64,000 nucleotides of DNA from CAZGEA01 sp964524515 (GTDB lineage: Bacteria; Patescibacteriota; Microgenomatia; UBA8517): positions 310,001-374,000 of the forward strand of contig CAZGEA010000001.1 in the NCBI GenBank assembly GCA_964524515.1, given 5' to 3'. Shown here in pieces: positions 8,836 to 17,329 of this stretch. Within the stretch, counting starts at the first letter, position 1; each line of letters opens with the position of its first letter. The position numbers were made by a program, and so were the translations under genes. The notes under the pieces were generated by a model. That model saw nothing but the letters and a program-made list of their open reading frames with translations, was not told where the DNA came from and searched no databases.

Positions 8836-9400
8836 CTTCAGTTAACATTTCATCAACAGTTTTCTTCACTGCGTTTAATTCACCTATTTGTGGGAATTTT
8901 GATGATTGATAATTTAACAATTCTGACATCTTTGTCAGTCTGTTCTGACTTTCATTTGATCCATTTATTGATGATTCAAGTTTTACAATAGACAATGCTT
9001 CAACTAATTGTTTATTTGCTCTTCCAAGAGTTTTTTTAGCCTCATCAACTTTATTGTCATTCAGTAATTTTTCTGATTCCAAAACTCTCTTTGTTGCTAA
9101 AAGAACTTTGTAATCAAACTTCTCAGCATTTCCAAAAATCATCTTACCTCTAATTTTTTCTTTCAATAATTTAAATAAATATAGTTTGTCACCTTCAACT
9201 CTTCCAGAAGATAAGGGCCAAAAAACTTCAAACGAATTCATACTTGGTATTGGAGTAACAGATGGTTTTGGGCTAGGGGTAGCTACTTTCTTTATAACTA
9301 CTGTCTGTTTTTTCTGAGCATAAGTATATGTGCTAGAAAATGCACTTGGCATTAAACCAATAAACAAGAATACTACAATAAATATTTTTAAAAATTTCAT
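8825..9400 (-). CDS. Secreted or anchored DUF5667-like protein
   Basis: A 191-residue protein with an N-terminal signal peptide or anchor (MKFLKIFIVVFLFIGLMPSAF), a short Ser/Thr/Pro-rich linker (around TPSPKPSVTP) and a mostly helical C-terminal domain beginning VFWPLSSGRVEGDKLYLFK. That block recalls DUF5667-type domains found on CPR and actinobacterial surfaces; function unknown. The domain name is from memory and moderately certain. A TATAGT box 12 bases before ATG 9400 could be its own promoter. It is last in the long minus-strand run and ends 11 bases inside the convergent deacetylase gene. Confidence 0.65.
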   Translation of the reverse strand: MKFLKIFIVVFLFIGLMPSAFSSTYTYAQKKQTVVIKKVATPSPKPSVTPIPSMNSFEVFWPLSSGRVEGDKLYLFKLLKEKIRGKMIFGNAEKFDYKVLLATKRVLESEKLLNDNKVDEAKKTLGRANKQLVEALSIVKLESSINGSNESQNRLTKMSELLNYQSSKFPQIGELNAVKKTVDEMLTEVKN

Positions 9401-9424
9401 ATTTACAACTTAACTATATACTAC

Positions 9425-10573
9425 CTATTTCAATTTCGCAACATATTTAATCAATAACAAACTTTTTCTTTTTGATACAGGCCATGTAAAATTTGCAGCC
9501 CATTTGACACATGTCTGTGTCATTGCTTTATATTTATTTTTATTTTTTAATAACTTATCTATTTCCTTTGCTAATAATTTAGACTTATTTTTGTTAACTA
9601 AAACACCACTAAATTGATCTTTAACTGAATCAACCAACCCACCCACTTTATAACCTACAACAGGAGTACCCACAGAATTTGCTTCAATATTGACTAACCC
9701 AAATCCTTCATGAATTGAAGGATTAATAAGAACATGACTTCTTGAAAGTAAGTTATATTTTTTACTTTTTTCAACATATCCCCAAATTTTTATTCTATTA
9801 GTCAATCCATATTCATCAATTAATGCAAAAAGTTCTTGATCAAAACCTATTCCAATTTTTCCTATCAACCAAAAATAATAATTTCCAATTTTTGATAATT
9901 CACGAAAAACATTAAGAGCATCAATTATCCCCTTGTCACGAGTTACAGCACCCAAAAAAGTGATTGTTTTATTTTTTTCTTTTGAAGATTTCTCAAATTT
10001 ACCTTGTTTTTCAATCCCATGATTTACAACTTCAATATAATTTCTATCAATCCCAATCTTTATCAAATCTTTTTTTGCAGACTCCGAACCTGTCATAAAA
10101 TTAACATTTCTACTTCCTGGAAATATATTCTTTTTATAAAGATAATATAAAAATGGTTCTCCAAAATATCCAATATGTCCAATTACAAAATTAAATGGCT
10201 TGGGAAGTTGATTATTCAACCAAACTTCCTTTGCAACCTCCTGCACAACAGCAACAATTGGAACTCGTACATATAGTGGTGTAAAAAAAGGTAATCCATG
10301 AAATTGATCGATAATCAGATCAAACTTAATATTTCTTTTAAAGATATACCAAAAAAACGCACTTATTTGAACACCTACAAGTTGCAATCCCATTCGCTCA
10401 ATGATTACTCCATCTAAAACTTCCTTTTTCTTACATCCTTTATAAAACGAACTTATTAATATAACTTTATGACCATTTTCAACCCAACCTTTCATATGCT
10501 CATGCATAACCTGCTCTGCTCCACCAGATTGTGGATGTTTAGGGTCGCGCCATGATAAAACTAGTATATTCAT
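9425..10573 (-). CDS. GT4 (GT-B fold) glycosyltransferase
   Basis: A 382-residue GT-B enzyme. The N-terminus has PQSGGAEQVMHEH, the glycine-rich loop of GT4 enzymes; the C-terminal half has FLGAVTRDKGIIDALNVF and EGFGLVNIEANSVGTPVVG (about 300-318), which contains the E-x7-E catalytic element. No membrane helix or signal is present, so it works in the cytoplasm with a nucleotide-sugar donor. It lies 4 bases after the DPM-like gene and 24 bases before the DUF5667-like gene. Donor and acceptor unknown. Confidence 0.88.
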   Translation of the reverse strand: MNILVLSWRDPKHPQSGGAEQVMHEHMKGWVENGHKVILISSFYKGCKKKEVLDGVIIERMGLQLVGVQISAFFWYIFKRNIKFDLIIDQFHGLPFFTPLYVRVPIVAVVQEVAKEVWLNNQLPKPFNFVIGHIGYFGEPFLYYLYKKNIFPGSRNVNFMTGSESAKKDLIKIGIDRNYIEVVNHGIEKQGKFEKSSKEKNKTITFLGAVTRDKGIIDALNVFRELSKIGNYYFWLIGKIGIGFDQELFALIDEYGLTNRIKIWGYVEKSKKYNLLSRSHVLINPSIHEGFGLVNIEANSVGTPVVGYKVGGLVDSVKDQFSGVLVNKNKSKLLAKEIDKLLKNKNKYKAMTQTCVKWAANFTWPVSKRKSLLLIKYVAKLK

Positions 10574-10577
10574 AAAC

Positions 10578-11333
10578 TCATGAAGATTTTAATCTAGAAT
10601 CATACTTTTTAGCTAGCTTTAGTCGATAAAACACCACTAAAGTATCCCAAAGCATTCTAGATATATTTTTAAATGTGGAAGCATGTGTCAAATCATCAAA
10701 TCTATAAGTTATCTTAATCGGAGCTTCATATATTCTTTTAAAACCCAAGTAATGTGAAACTGCTAACATTTCAATATCCATTGCATATCTTTCAACCTGA
10801 AGTTTAGGTAATATTTTCTCAAGTACTTTTCTTTTAAATATTTTTATTCCACTTTGTGTATCACGAACATTAATATTAAACAATATTCTTGTGGCCATAT
10901 GATATCCAAAACTAAAAATCTTTCTGCCTAATGGATATTCAACTTGGGAAGCAGGATGCCTTTTTGATCCAATAATAATATCAGCATCGTACCATTTCAT
11001 ATGATCCATTAGCATCATAATCCCAGATGGCCAAATTTCTCGCCCTGCATCCAAAAATGAAATAATATCTCCTCTACTTCTAAGCATTCCAAATCTAACT
11101 GCAAATCCCTTTCCTTTATTCAAATCATATTTATATACTTTTATTTTTTTACTTTTAACTTTCTTAGCTTTCTCATATGTCTTATCAACTACTCCATCCA
11201 CAACACAAATTATTTCATAATTAAAATTGCTAGGAATTCCTTGATGGAGTACTTTATCAATTGTTCTCAAATCCTTTTCAATCGTCTTTTCCTGCTTATA
11301 GGCAGGTATAACAACTGAAAGTAAATTTTTCAT
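10578..11333 (-). CDS. GT2 DPM/ALG5-like transferase with altered DXD motif
   Basis: A 251-residue GT2 protein with SVVIPAYKQE at the N-terminus, GKGFAVRFGM and the DTQSGIKIFKR block matching DPM/ALG5-like polyprenyl-phosphate sugar transferases. The expected metal-binding Asp-x-Asp reads FLDAGREIW (near residue 94), so the second Asp is Gly. That may mean altered metal use, a changed donor, or lost activity. There is no C-terminal membrane domain. The stop overlaps the flippase start region across one base at 11333. Its role would be to make a lipid-phosphate sugar for the GT-C enzymes nearby. Confidence 0.8.
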   Translation of the reverse strand: MKNLLSVVIPAYKQEKTIEKDLRTIDKVLHQGIPSNFNYEIICVVDGVVDKTYEKAKKVKSKKIKVYKYDLNKGKGFAVRFGMLRSRGDIISFLDAGREIWPSGIMMLMDHMKWYDADIIIGSKRHPASQVEYPLGRKIFSFGYHMATRILFNINVRDTQSGIKIFKRKVLEKILPKLQVERYAMDIEMLAVSHYLGFKRIYEAPIKITYRFDDLTHASTFKNISRMLWDTLVVFYRLKLAKKYDSRLKSS

Positions 11334-12568
11334 TATTCAAATGATAATATCGTATAAACGGTAAGAAGCAATAGTAAAAAAAGACAAGAAAAAATTGAAG
11401 CCACGATCATATTCATTACACTCATGTGAAATAAAAATATACTTAATATATAGACAACTGAACCAAATAACGCAATATATGAAACAAAAGTTTTTCCAAG
11501 AGCCAGATTATAAAAAATCAATATTCCAACAAATGAATAAACCACCATATATAAACCAAAAAATGGTAATAAATTATCAAAACCAAAATACTGAGATCCA
11601 TAAGAAAACTGAAATATTTGTCTATGAAAAAATGTAAAAGTAAAAAGTGCAAAAAAACTAATTATCATTACAAAAAAAATTGACAAGAAAAAATATTTAT
11701 ATGTTGGCTTATTTTGTGCATGGCTCTTTACTATATTTGGAAACATAACTGAAAAAACAGGTGTTGTTGCAAAATAAACAATCTTCCCAAGAGTAGACAA
11801 TGCAGCATACAAACCCGCATCAAATGATAAAAAATAATGTCTTGCCAAAATAACATCTAAACTAACAAAGGCCGTTAGTGCAAGTGCCTGAACAATAACT
11901 GGAATCGAATACTTTATAAATTTACTATAATCAAATGAAATATTTTCAATCTTTATAAACTTTTTAGTGGACCACCTCTCCAAATACAAAACAGCGATTA
12001 AAACAGCGATTAATATTCCAAATAGAGCACCATCAACAGCAAAACCTAAAACAACCAACAACAAGCCGATCAAAAGCTTTCCCGCCCCTGATATAAAATT
12101 AGGAATTACTGCTGATAAAAAATCAAGTTTTCCTTGTGCAACTGCCTGATTATAAGTAGCATGAAGTGATAAGTAAAAAATTGGAGCCAAATATATAACC
12201 TTATAAATACTATCCAAATGTAAATAAGTCATAATAAATGGACTAACTAAAAATATAAATAAAGCAATAAAAATTCCAAATTTAACTACAAATCTTTTCA
12301 ACGCCCAATATGTTTTACTTTGATCTTCAATATCAAATGAGGATGAAATAAATTTTACGATAGAAACGTTAGCCGACTGCGGAACAATACTAATTATATA
12401 TAATACTGAAAAAACTGAAGCTAAAACGCCATATTGAACAGGACCCAAAAACCTACCCATCAATATGTGATAAACAAAATTAATAACATTAACAAACATT
12501 GAACCGATAACCATAATGCTACTACCTAAAATAAAAGGGTGTGTAATAAAATTTTTTATTCTTTTCAT
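11333..12568 (-). CDS. MOP-superfamily flippase (Wzx/MATE-like)
   Basis: About 411 residues, nearly all hydrophobic helices (around 12), with the N-terminal FLGPVQYGVLASVFSVLYI pattern of polysaccharide-export flippases (Polysacc_synt). It should flip a lipid-linked oligosaccharide from the inner to the outer leaflet. I chose ATG 12568 (MKRIKNF) rather than the longer frame from 12604, because it removes a 35-base overlap and leaves one base after the upstream stop at 12570. Tight packing with a PIG-V-like enzyme upstream and a DPM-like enzyme downstream supports a lipid-linked glycan role. It is one of two flippases in the window. Confidence 0.85.
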   Translation of the reverse strand: MKRIKNFITHPFILGSSIMVIGSMFVNVINFVYHILMGRFLGPVQYGVLASVFSVLYIISIVPQSANVSIVKFISSSFDIEDQSKTYWALKRFVVKFGIFIALFIFLVSPFIMTYLHLDSIYKVIYLAPIFYLSLHATYNQAVAQGKLDFLSAVIPNFISGAGKLLIGLLLVVLGFAVDGALFGILIAVLIAVLYLERWSTKKFIKIENISFDYSKFIKYSIPVIVQALALTAFVSLDVILARHYFLSFDAGLYAALSTLGKIVYFATTPVFSVMFPNIVKSHAQNKPTYKYFFLSIFFVMIISFFALFTFTFFHRQIFQFSYGSQYFGFDNLLPFFGLYMVVYSFVGILIFYNLALGKTFVSYIALFGSVVYILSIFLFHMSVMNMIVASIFSCLFLLLLLTVYTILSFE

Positions 12569-12569
12569 A

Positions 12570-13751
12570 TCATGATAACCAATAACCATTAGAAAACAGT
12601 CCAAAAGAAATGTAGTTCAAAACAACCATAAATAGAAGAATAACACAAAAAAATAAAAATCTTTTATAACCTAAAGAAAGATATTTTGCAAACATTATAT
12701 AAACAACAAAACAAGGCAGTAAATATCTCGGCATCGATGAAAAACTTCCTGATAATGTAGGTATTAAATATATAAATAATGAAAACATAAAATACGAAAA
12801 TCTAACTTTTCTAAACGAAATTAAAATGATAAACAAAAACAATATACTTAATATAAACTCCAAATACCCTGAATACAAATTAGGAAAAAAATGATAATTA
12901 AGATTTGGAAGTATCTTAAATATATATCTATACAAAACTTGAGGTAATAGTACAAAATGAGATGATCTTTGTGAGCCAAACGTCTGCTCTAAATTATTAT
13001 AAAAAGCGAAAAAATTACCTGTTTTTAATTTCAAAAAAGCCAAATATACGATTAACCCAAAAGTAGAAAAAGTTATTTTAAAAAAATTTAAAATAGTATA
13101 GTTACTTATCCGCAACTTCCAATTATTTTGACTAAAATATTCAATTAATATAGAAATAAACATAGCGATTCCAACAACACGGGTTGCAGATGCAAACATA
13201 GCCAATAATGCTGCAGGAAACCACTTACCTTTTCTGGCAAAATAAAAACTCCATATACAAAGTACTAAAAAAAAGGATTCTGTATAAACTGACACCAAAT
13301 AAAATGATGTTGGAAATAATATCAACATAACAATCGACATTAAAGTAATCTTTTTAGAAAAATCAATTCTAAGTAACTTCCAAAAACCAAATATTAAGAA
13401 TAAAAAACAAAAAAATGAAACAAACATTCCACTATATAAATATGAGTAAATTCCAGCTCCCCATAAAAAAGAAATTTTACTCAAAACCAATGAATATAAT
13501 GGAAAATAATAATATTCTGAATTGGTATATCCATTTCTCGCTAGGTGTATATATCTTTCGCCATCAAAATTTGCAAAAGACCAAGTCGTAGGGCTTCGTA
13601 AATACTCTTTCTTTGAACCACCAAGATAATCATTTTGTAAGGGGAAAAAATTTGACGAAGTATTAATTGTAAAAATTAAAAAAAATCTCCAAAAAATAAT
13701 TATAAAAATTATTAATAATAATTCTCTATTCTTTTTCAAAAAAGTAGACAT
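12570..13751 (-). CDS. PIG-V-like GT-C mannosyltransferase-type membrane protein
   Basis: About 393 residues with around ten hydrophobic helices. The first large loop has FANFDGERYIHLARNGY followed by YYFPLY, which matches the WDGxHYxxIAxxGY...FFPLYP signature of PIG-V relatives. Those enzymes use a lipid-phosphate sugar as donor at the membrane. Start chosen at ATG 13751 (MSTFLKKN), two bases after the stop of the upstream gene; the longer frame to 13814 would overlap that gene by 61 bases. A second protein of this type lies at 45147-46298. Donor sugar unknown; mannose is only the family precedent. Confidence 0.78.
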   Translation of the reverse strand: MSTFLKKNRELLLIIFIIIFWRFFLIFTINTSSNFFPLQNDYLGGSKKEYLRSPTTWSFANFDGERYIHLARNGYTNSEYYYFPLYSLVLSKISFLWGAGIYSYLYSGMFVSFFCFLFLIFGFWKLLRIDFSKKITLMSIVMLILFPTSFYLVSVYTESFFLVLCIWSFYFARKGKWFPAALLAMFASATRVVGIAMFISILIEYFSQNNWKLRISNYTILNFFKITFSTFGLIVYLAFLKLKTGNFFAFYNNLEQTFGSQRSSHFVLLPQVLYRYIFKILPNLNYHFFPNLYSGYLEFILSILFLFIILISFRKVRFSYFMFSLFIYLIPTLSGSFSSMPRYLLPCFVVYIMFAKYLSLGYKRFLFFCVILLFMVVLNYISFGLFSNGYWLS

Positions 13752-13753
13752 GT

Positions 13754-14809
13754 TTATTTCATCCCAGCTACTCGCTGATACACCTGCAATGTCTCGTTTG
13801 CAGTCTTTTTCCAAGAAAAATTAGAGTTACATTCAAATCCTTTTGATATTAACTTTTTTTGCAATAATTTATTCACTAATACTTTATTTAGTGAATCAAC
13901 TAAAGAATCAACACTGTATGGATCAAAAGGTAAAAAAGCACCGTCAGCTATTTCAGTAAAAACTTGCGTTCGAGAAGCAACAACTGGGCAGCCAGAAGCG
14001 AATGCCTCAAGAATTGGTAAACCAAACCCCTCATAAAACGAGGGCTGACAATATACTGTTGCCAAATTATAAATCAATGATAAATCATCATTTGAGACAA
14101 AACCCAACCTTTTAATAAATTTATTATCGCCATATTTATTCAAAAACTCCCTAAAAGGTTTATTTTCAATATTTGAAAAATCAACATTATCATCGGCTGC
14201 CTGTTTTCCAACAATTACTAAATACTTTTTAAGTCTCACGGCTGCCTCGCATAAAGTAATTAAATTCTTATTATAATTAACGTCACCTGTATATAAAATA
14301 AATTCACTTGGAAGATCATATTTATTTTTAATAATACTTAATAATTTTCTATCATTAATTATTCTATACGACTCACCAGCAGCCAAATAAATAACACTTA
14401 TTTTCTCGTCAGGGATATTCAAAAATCTAATTATATCTTTCTTCGATGTCTCAGATATTGTAATAATTTGGTCAACTCTACTAATTAAAATCCAATTTAT
14501 TAAAAAATAAATTTTACCTTTAATACCAGATGGATATTTACTAGGATAAATTAATCTAATTAAATCATGAATTGTTAAAACTATTTTTGTATTTTTAAAA
14601 AAAGGCAGTGACAAAAAATTTGGATGAAAAGATGGAAAATGAACCACATTATACTTTTTTGAAATATTTTGATCCCAACAATCAACTTCCTCTATTAAAA
14701 TTTCCTTATTCTTTTTCAATTCATCAACCAACAAACGCATGTGCATTCCAATTCCCCGTATTGAATCACCTTTAACATTTGGTCCTTTATCGATTGCAAT
14801 TTTAATCAT
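13754..14809 (-). CDS. GT4 (MtfB-like) glycosyltransferase
   Basis: A 351-residue GT-B protein. RGIGMHMRLLVDEL near the N-terminus and ILTIHDLIRL-type helices resemble the GT4 mannosyltransferase MtfB group; the C-terminal domain has YTGDVNYNKNL and EGFGLPILEAFASGCPVVAS (about 262-281) with the E-x7-E pair. It is cytoplasmic with a nucleotide-sugar donor. It overlaps the upstream GT2 gene by 4 bases, so it is translationally coupled. The mannose specificity suggested by the family is not proven here. Confidence 0.87.
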   Translation of the reverse strand: MIKIAIDKGPNVKGDSIRGIGMHMRLLVDELKKNKEILIEEVDCWDQNISKKYNVVHFPSFHPNFLSLPFFKNTKIVLTIHDLIRLIYPSKYPSGIKGKIYFLINWILISRVDQIITISETSKKDIIRFLNIPDEKISVIYLAAGESYRIINDRKLLSIIKNKYDLPSEFILYTGDVNYNKNLITLCEAAVRLKKYLVIVGKQAADDNVDFSNIENKPFREFLNKYGDNKFIKRLGFVSNDDLSLIYNLATVYCQPSFYEGFGLPILEAFASGCPVVASRTQVFTEIADGAFLPFDPYSVDSLVDSLNKVLVNKLLQKKLISKGFECNSNFSWKKTANETLQVYQRVAGMK

Positions 14810-15681
14810 TTCAATTCAACAATTAATTTATAATAAGACAACGGAATTTGAATTGATGAATAGGCACTCCACAAAAAACCTCTTATTCCATCCATATAAC
14901 CTTTATGCCGAATGTATAAACGAAAAAAATAAAAGGAAGGCTCAAACAAGCTGTATTTAACAAAAGTAAAAAAACTATATTTAATTCCAGAATCTTTCAT
15001 CTGATTTGCTCTAAAACTTGTATATCTGTTTAATCTAAAAATATACCTTTCAAGAGTAGGTGAATCATAATGTTCCATATCATTAAATAACCATGCAACC
15101 CCACCATCTATTTCCATAATTTCATGAACTGATTTACCAGGAAGTCTTGCTTTGCCTTTCTTGATTAATCTTATTGCTGGATCAGGATAGACACCACCAT
15201 GAATTAATGGTGCACCTATAAAAATATTTTTTCTAGGAATAAAAAAAGCAACAATTTCATTGCTAGTTCTTTTATCAATCAATCCATCTCTTTGCTCAAT
15301 AATCTTTTGATGTTTTTCAAAAAGCATATTTTTTACACTATTCGGATTAATTCTTTTTTTAATTTGACTATCACTCATTAAAATAACTTCCTTAATCTCT
15401 TTTGCAAGTAATGGAGTAATAACTTCGTCAGCATCAAGCTGAAGGATCCATTTTCCATGGGCAATATCTATTGCCTTTTGCTTTGTAATATGAAAATTAT
15501 CCTGATGTTCAACTTGATAAACTTTAGCACCATATTTTTTTGCAATCTCAACAGTCTTATCTGTTGAATACTCATCAAATATAATTATCTCATCAGCTAT
15601 TTCAGATATTGAATCGAGACATCTTCCAATGTTTTTTTCTTCATTTCTTGTTGCCAGCACTACTGATAAATTTTTGCTCAT
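14806..15681 (-). CDS. GT2 glycosyltransferase, WaaE/KdtX-like
   Basis: A 291-residue GT2 enzyme of the WaaE/KdtX type: LSVVLATRNEEKNIGRCLDS at the N-terminus, FDEYSTDKT, and the DXD motif in LQLDADEVI. The middle has the VHE and HYDSPTLERYIFRLNRYT region shared with two other proteins in this window (29050 and 30763). In enterobacteria relatives transfer a sugar to LPS core, but this organism shows no LPS genes here, so only a lipid-linked acceptor in general can be proposed. It overlaps the GT4 gene by 4 bases and lies 1 base after the upstream GT-C gene. Confidence 0.85.
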   Translation of the reverse strand: MSKNLSVVLATRNEEKNIGRCLDSISEIADEIIIFDEYSTDKTVEIAKKYGAKVYQVEHQDNFHITKQKAIDIAHGKWILQLDADEVITPLLAKEIKEVILMSDSQIKKRINPNSVKNMLFEKHQKIIEQRDGLIDKRTSNEIVAFFIPRKNIFIGAPLIHGGVYPDPAIRLIKKGKARLPGKSVHEIMEIDGGVAWLFNDMEHYDSPTLERYIFRLNRYTSFRANQMKDSGIKYSFFTFVKYSLFEPSFYFFRLYIRHKGYMDGIRGFLWSAYSSIQIPLSYYKLIVELK

Positions 15682-15682
15682 A

Positions 15683-17329
15683 TTAAATTTCTATGATCCT
15701 AAAATAAGTGTAAGAATTAACGCCTTTTATTTCTTTTGCATTTGGATATGCACTTTGGGTAATTTCCTCACTTGTTCCTACAACTATAGCATTAATCTTT
15801 TGTTTTTTTATATCATCCAAATTTATTTTCCCAAATCTGAATTTATCAAAATAACTAACAGTTGAAAAACCAAATGCATCAGGAACAGAAAGTACACCTT
15901 CGCTTTGAAATTTTACTGGTGAATAATTTAAATAGAAAAGAAACAATATGTATGGCTGATCATATCGATCAGTAACAAAAATAAGTCTATCGTCATTCTT
16001 ATATGTACTATTCAAATAATCTACCAATTCAAAAACCCCATATTGCGATGAAAAAGGTAATTCTTGTGACATTCTTTTATAGTAATTATTTAAATACAAG
16101 AAAAAAAATATTAACAAAGTTGAAAATGTTACTACTTTTGCAATAAAAATATATTTTCTATTTAATATATTATAAAAACGAACAACTCCATAAGAAAAAA
16201 TTATAGTCAAAGGAATAATCATAAAAGCCGATCGAAGTGCATGTGGTGCCTGAAAAGTTAATGAAGCAGGTATTGGTGCTAAAAGCAACATTAACAATAG
16301 TATTAAGCCTCGTTTATTTAATCTATCTTTAAATAAATAAAATAAACCTAAAAACAAAAACGGCAGTACATATAAATATAGTTGACCAAATCCTGGAACT
16401 TTATTTCTCTGTATTTCATCCCCATTTACAAAAAGATAATTAAATGAGAAATGAGAAAAATAATTTGTAAATATTCTTGATCCATATCCTGTAAATCTAT
16501 TAAATACTAACCTAGTAATAATTGAATTAGGATTTGGCTGTTGTCCCCGCAGTTCGTTAATCCTATTTAACGGTCCTAGATCTGAAAATATACCCACTCC
16601 TTGCGCTCTTGATAGAACTTTACCATTCAACAAATCTCCACCTAGTGGAATTAAAAATACCAACGATATCAATAATGTCAAAAAAATTTTATAAAACCTT
16701 TTAAATAAATTTTTATAAAAAATAAAGTGCAATGATATAAAAATTAATGTTCCGATTACTCGTCCTGAATGATATGTATAAAGAACCAATATATAAAATA
16801 TTAAACTGCATATATAATTCCTAAATTTATCAGTACGTTGATATTTTAAATAAAAATAAACTAAGAACATCAAAAATGTAGTACAAACATTCACTTCCCA
16901 AGCTCCTCTTGAAAAATGAATGTGCCACGGTGAAATGGCTAACATTAAGGCAGACACTAAAGCAATCACTTTTTTATTTTTACTTTCTCTAAATATTTCA
17001 AATGACAAATAATAGATACCAAGAATTCCAATCAAACCAAAAATTAATCCCGGCAACCTAACAGACATTACATTTAAACCAAAAAATTTAACAAATGGAA
17101 TTGCTAAATAAAAATACAATCCTGGCTTATAATCATTAAAAGATTGAAAATTTACAGGCCAAATATTTCCGTGTTCATCCTTACCAGTTAAAATTAAAGA
17201 AAAAACATTGTAACCAATTGCCGCTTCGTCAGCATTAAGTGCAGGTAATGTATTTAAATTATATATTCTCAAAACAAAGCTAATGAATAGCACAATTAAC
17301 AATAAATAATTTTTATTAAATATTTTCAT
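15683..17329 (-). CDS. GT-C glycosyltransferase, GT39/PMT-like, tandem paralogue A1
   Basis: About 548 residues: many hydrophobic helices, then a short C-terminal soluble part. The first loop has ADEAAIGYNVFSLILTGKDE, with the Asp-Glu pair of GT39/ArnT-like enzymes, followed by SFNDYKPGLYFYL and ISPWHIHFSRGAWEVN. These blocks are shared with the proteins at 17316, 19022 and 22493, so the four are paralogues. They should transfer a sugar from a polyprenyl-phosphate donor on the outer face. Start set at ATG 17329 (MKIFNKN), cutting the overlap with the upstream gene to 14 bases. Confidence 0.84.
   Translation of the reverse strand: MKIFNKNYLLLIVLFISFVLRIYNLNTLPALNADEAAIGYNVFSLILTGKDEHGNIWPVNFQSFNDYKPGLYFYLAIPFVKFFGLNVMSVRLPGLIFGLIGILGIYYLSFEIFRESKNKKVIALVSALMLAISPWHIHFSRGAWEVNVCTTFLMFLVYFYLKYQRTDKFRNYICSLIFYILVLYTYHSGRVIGTLIFISLHFIFYKNLFKRFYKIFLTLLISLVFLIPLGGDLLNGKVLSRAQGVGIFSDLGPLNRINELRGQQPNPNSIITRLVFNRFTGYGSRIFTNYFSHFSFNYLFVNGDEIQRNKVPGFGQLYLYVLPFLFLGLFYLFKDRLNKRGLILLLMLLLAPIPASLTFQAPHALRSAFMIIPLTIIFSYGVVRFYNILNRKYIFIAKVVTFSTLLIFFFLYLNNYYKRMSQELPFSSQYGVFELVDYLNSTYKNDDRLIFVTDRYDQPYILFLFYLNYSPVKFQSEGVLSVPDAFGFSTVSYFDKFRFGKINLDDIKKQKINAIVVGTSEEITQSAYPNAKEIKGVNSYTYFRIIEI

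Noticed and set aside
12566..12604. Longer flippase start giving MDCFLMVIGYHD at the N-terminus
   Set aside because: It would overlap the upstream gene by 35 bases and adds a non-conserved, out-of-place segment; ATG 12568 fits the spacing of the run.
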